Source: Beijerinckiaceae bacterium (GTDB taxonomy: Bacteria > Pseudomonadota > Alphaproteobacteria > Rhizobiales > Beijerinckiaceae). Taken from it: DNA of 6,556 nucleotides. Under the pieces are notes generated by a model that had not been told where the DNA came from, ran no database searches, and saw nothing but the letters and a program-made list of their open reading frames with translations. The stretch covers positions 1-6,556 of the forward strand of contig CANHAW010000127.1 of assembly GCA_947458675.1 (NCBI GenBank), in the 5' to 3' direction. Positions 5,986 to 6,556 of this stretch are shown here, one piece after another (position 1 is the stretch's first letter; each line of letters begins with the position of its first letter). A program made the position numbers and the translations under genes.

Positions 5986-6435
5986 ATGGGCGTGAAATCT
6001 GATCGTCGTAGCAGCGTGCGGGTGGCTTTTGCCGCAGCTTTGGCCCTCTCGCTGGGCGGCTGCCTTGGCTATGACGGCACCGTGCAGCACGGATATGTGC
6101 TGGACCAGCGTGCCCTCGAACAGGTGAAGGTCGGGGTTCCCGCCGAACAGGTTCTCACCATTCTCGGCACGCCCTCCACCACATCCACTGTCGGCGGCGA
6201 TGCCTGGTATTACATCACGCAGAAAACCTCGCGGACCGTCCAGTTCATGGCGCCGAGCGTCACCGACCAGCGCGTCGTCGCGGTCTATTTCAACAAGAAC
6301 AAGCGCGTCGAGCGCGTCGCCAATTACGGCATGGAAGATGGCAAGGTCATCGACTTCGTCTCGCGCACGACACCGACCAGCGGACAGGAACCAAGCTTCA
6401 TCGGCAATGCGCTGAAAGGCCTGCTGCGCTTCTGA
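5986..6435 (+). CDS. bamE: Outer membrane protein assembly factor BamE (SmpA/OmlA lipoprotein)
   Basis: A 149-residue lipoprotein of the SmpA/OmlA family, a small subunit of the BAM complex that folds and inserts beta-barrel proteins in the outer membrane. From the chosen start, residues 1–25 are a lipoprotein signal peptide (basic MGVKSDRRSSVR, then an Ala/Leu core) ending in the lipobox LGGC with Cys26 as the lipidation site. The mature domain carries the family pattern YVLDQRALEQVKVGVPAEQVLTILGTPSTTST, then DAWYYI and VVAVYFNKNKRVERVANYGMEDGKVIDF, the last two being beta-strands. Start choice is uncertain: ATG 5950 (AGG eight bases upstream), ATG 5977, or ATG 5986 (GGAG nine bases upstream); 5986 gives the most normal signal peptide length. 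Divergent from the chaperone operon and followed by a strong terminator, so probably monocistronic. Confidence 0.92.
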   Translation: MGVKSDRRSSVRVAFAAALALSLGGCLGYDGTVQHGYVLDQRALEQVKVGVPAEQVLTILGTPSTTSTVGGDAWYYITQKTSRTVQFMAPSVTDQRVVAVYFNKNKRVERVANYGMEDGKVIDFVSRTTPTSGQEPSFIGNALKGLLRF

Positions 6436-6453
6436 GGCGCCAGACCGCGCACC

Positions 6454-6487
6454 AAAAAAGAAGCCGCCTCTCGGGGCGGCTTTTTTT
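6454..6487. terminator. Bidirectional intrinsic terminator after bamE
   Basis: AAGCCGCC (6461–6468) pairs with GGCGGCTT (6475–6482) around a six-base loop. T-run 6481–6487 follows on the + strand, and A-run 6454–6459 gives a U-tract on the minus strand. It starts 18 bases after the bamE stop. Its symmetry suggests that it also serves a convergent minus-strand gene to the right of the window. Confidence 0.9.
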
Positions 6488-6556
6488 GTGGCGCTGTCCA
6501 CGGGTCAGCTCTTGCCGGCTTCACTGCTCCAAACAAAAAAGGGCGGGGTTATCCCC
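6488..6556 (-). other. Right-edge stretch: partial hairpin with U-tract or the tail of a convergent gene
   Basis: Two readings are possible. On the minus strand GGGG-ATAA-CCCC followed by GCCC and six T (6535–6556) looks like an intrinsic terminator whose first arm is cut by the window edge. Alternatively, a minus-strand reading frame entering from the right ends at TGA 6505–6507 with the tail GITPPFFVWSSEAGKS, or another frame ends at 6521–6523. Too little is visible to decide. Both readings place a minus-strand gene to the right, in line with the bidirectional terminator. Confidence 0.25.

Noticed and set aside
5905..6501. 198-codon minus-strand open frame opposite bamE
   Set aside because: It covers the bamE coding region and its terminator, and has no recognisable domain; bamE has a lipobox and family motifs.
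1..6556. CRISPR array, insertion sequence, toxin–antitoxin pair, riboswitch or phage genes
   Set aside because: No regularly spaced repeats, transposase motifs, small paired genes or known aptamer-like leaders were seen on either strand.

Overview
The window looks like chromosomal DNA from an alphaproteobacterium, most likely of the order Hyphomicrobiales (Rhizobiales). The evidence is the G+C-rich coding, the gene order DUF177–plsX–fabH–ihfA–merR without rpmF between the first two, and a CBP3-type cytochrome bc1 chaperone next to bamE. I cannot name a genus.

Reading from right to left, the conserved part covers about 1278–6487. A lipoprotein gene, bamE (+ strand, about 5986–6435), ends at a strong bidirectional terminator (6454–6487). 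Divergent from it, five housekeeping genes and a regulator run on the minus strand: a CBP3-family ubiquinol-cytochrome c chaperone, a DUF177/YceD protein (translationally coupled to it), plsX, fabH, then after a terminator and a new promoter ihfA and a small MerR-type regulator. A tRNA-Pro(GGG) gene with its own promoter follows. Beyond the tRNA 3' end, also on the minus strand, lie a TctC/Bug periplasmic substrate-binding protein without visible transporter partners, and the first 39 codons of a secreted protein that may belong to the formylglycine-generating-enzyme (SUMF1) family.

How the genes fit together: PlsX and FabH link fatty acid initiation to phospholipid synthesis. DUF177 proteins sit beside plsX in very many bacteria and are tied to ribosome/rRNA biology. 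BamE serves outer membrane protein assembly, and CBP3 serves cytochrome bc1 assembly. IHF-alpha is half of a DNA-bending heterodimer whose beta subunit is not in the window. The centre is therefore an envelope and growth cluster with a nucleoid protein and a regulator at its end. The part left of the tRNA looks more like niche-specific, accessory gene content.

I see no CRISPR array, insertion sequence, phage gene or clear undescribed system. The unexplained signals are small: inverted repeats in three intergenic regions (upstream of ihfA, upstream of plsX, and between bamE and the chaperone gene), and the tRNA acting as a boundary between conserved and variable content. No gene-free stretch reaches 300 bases.
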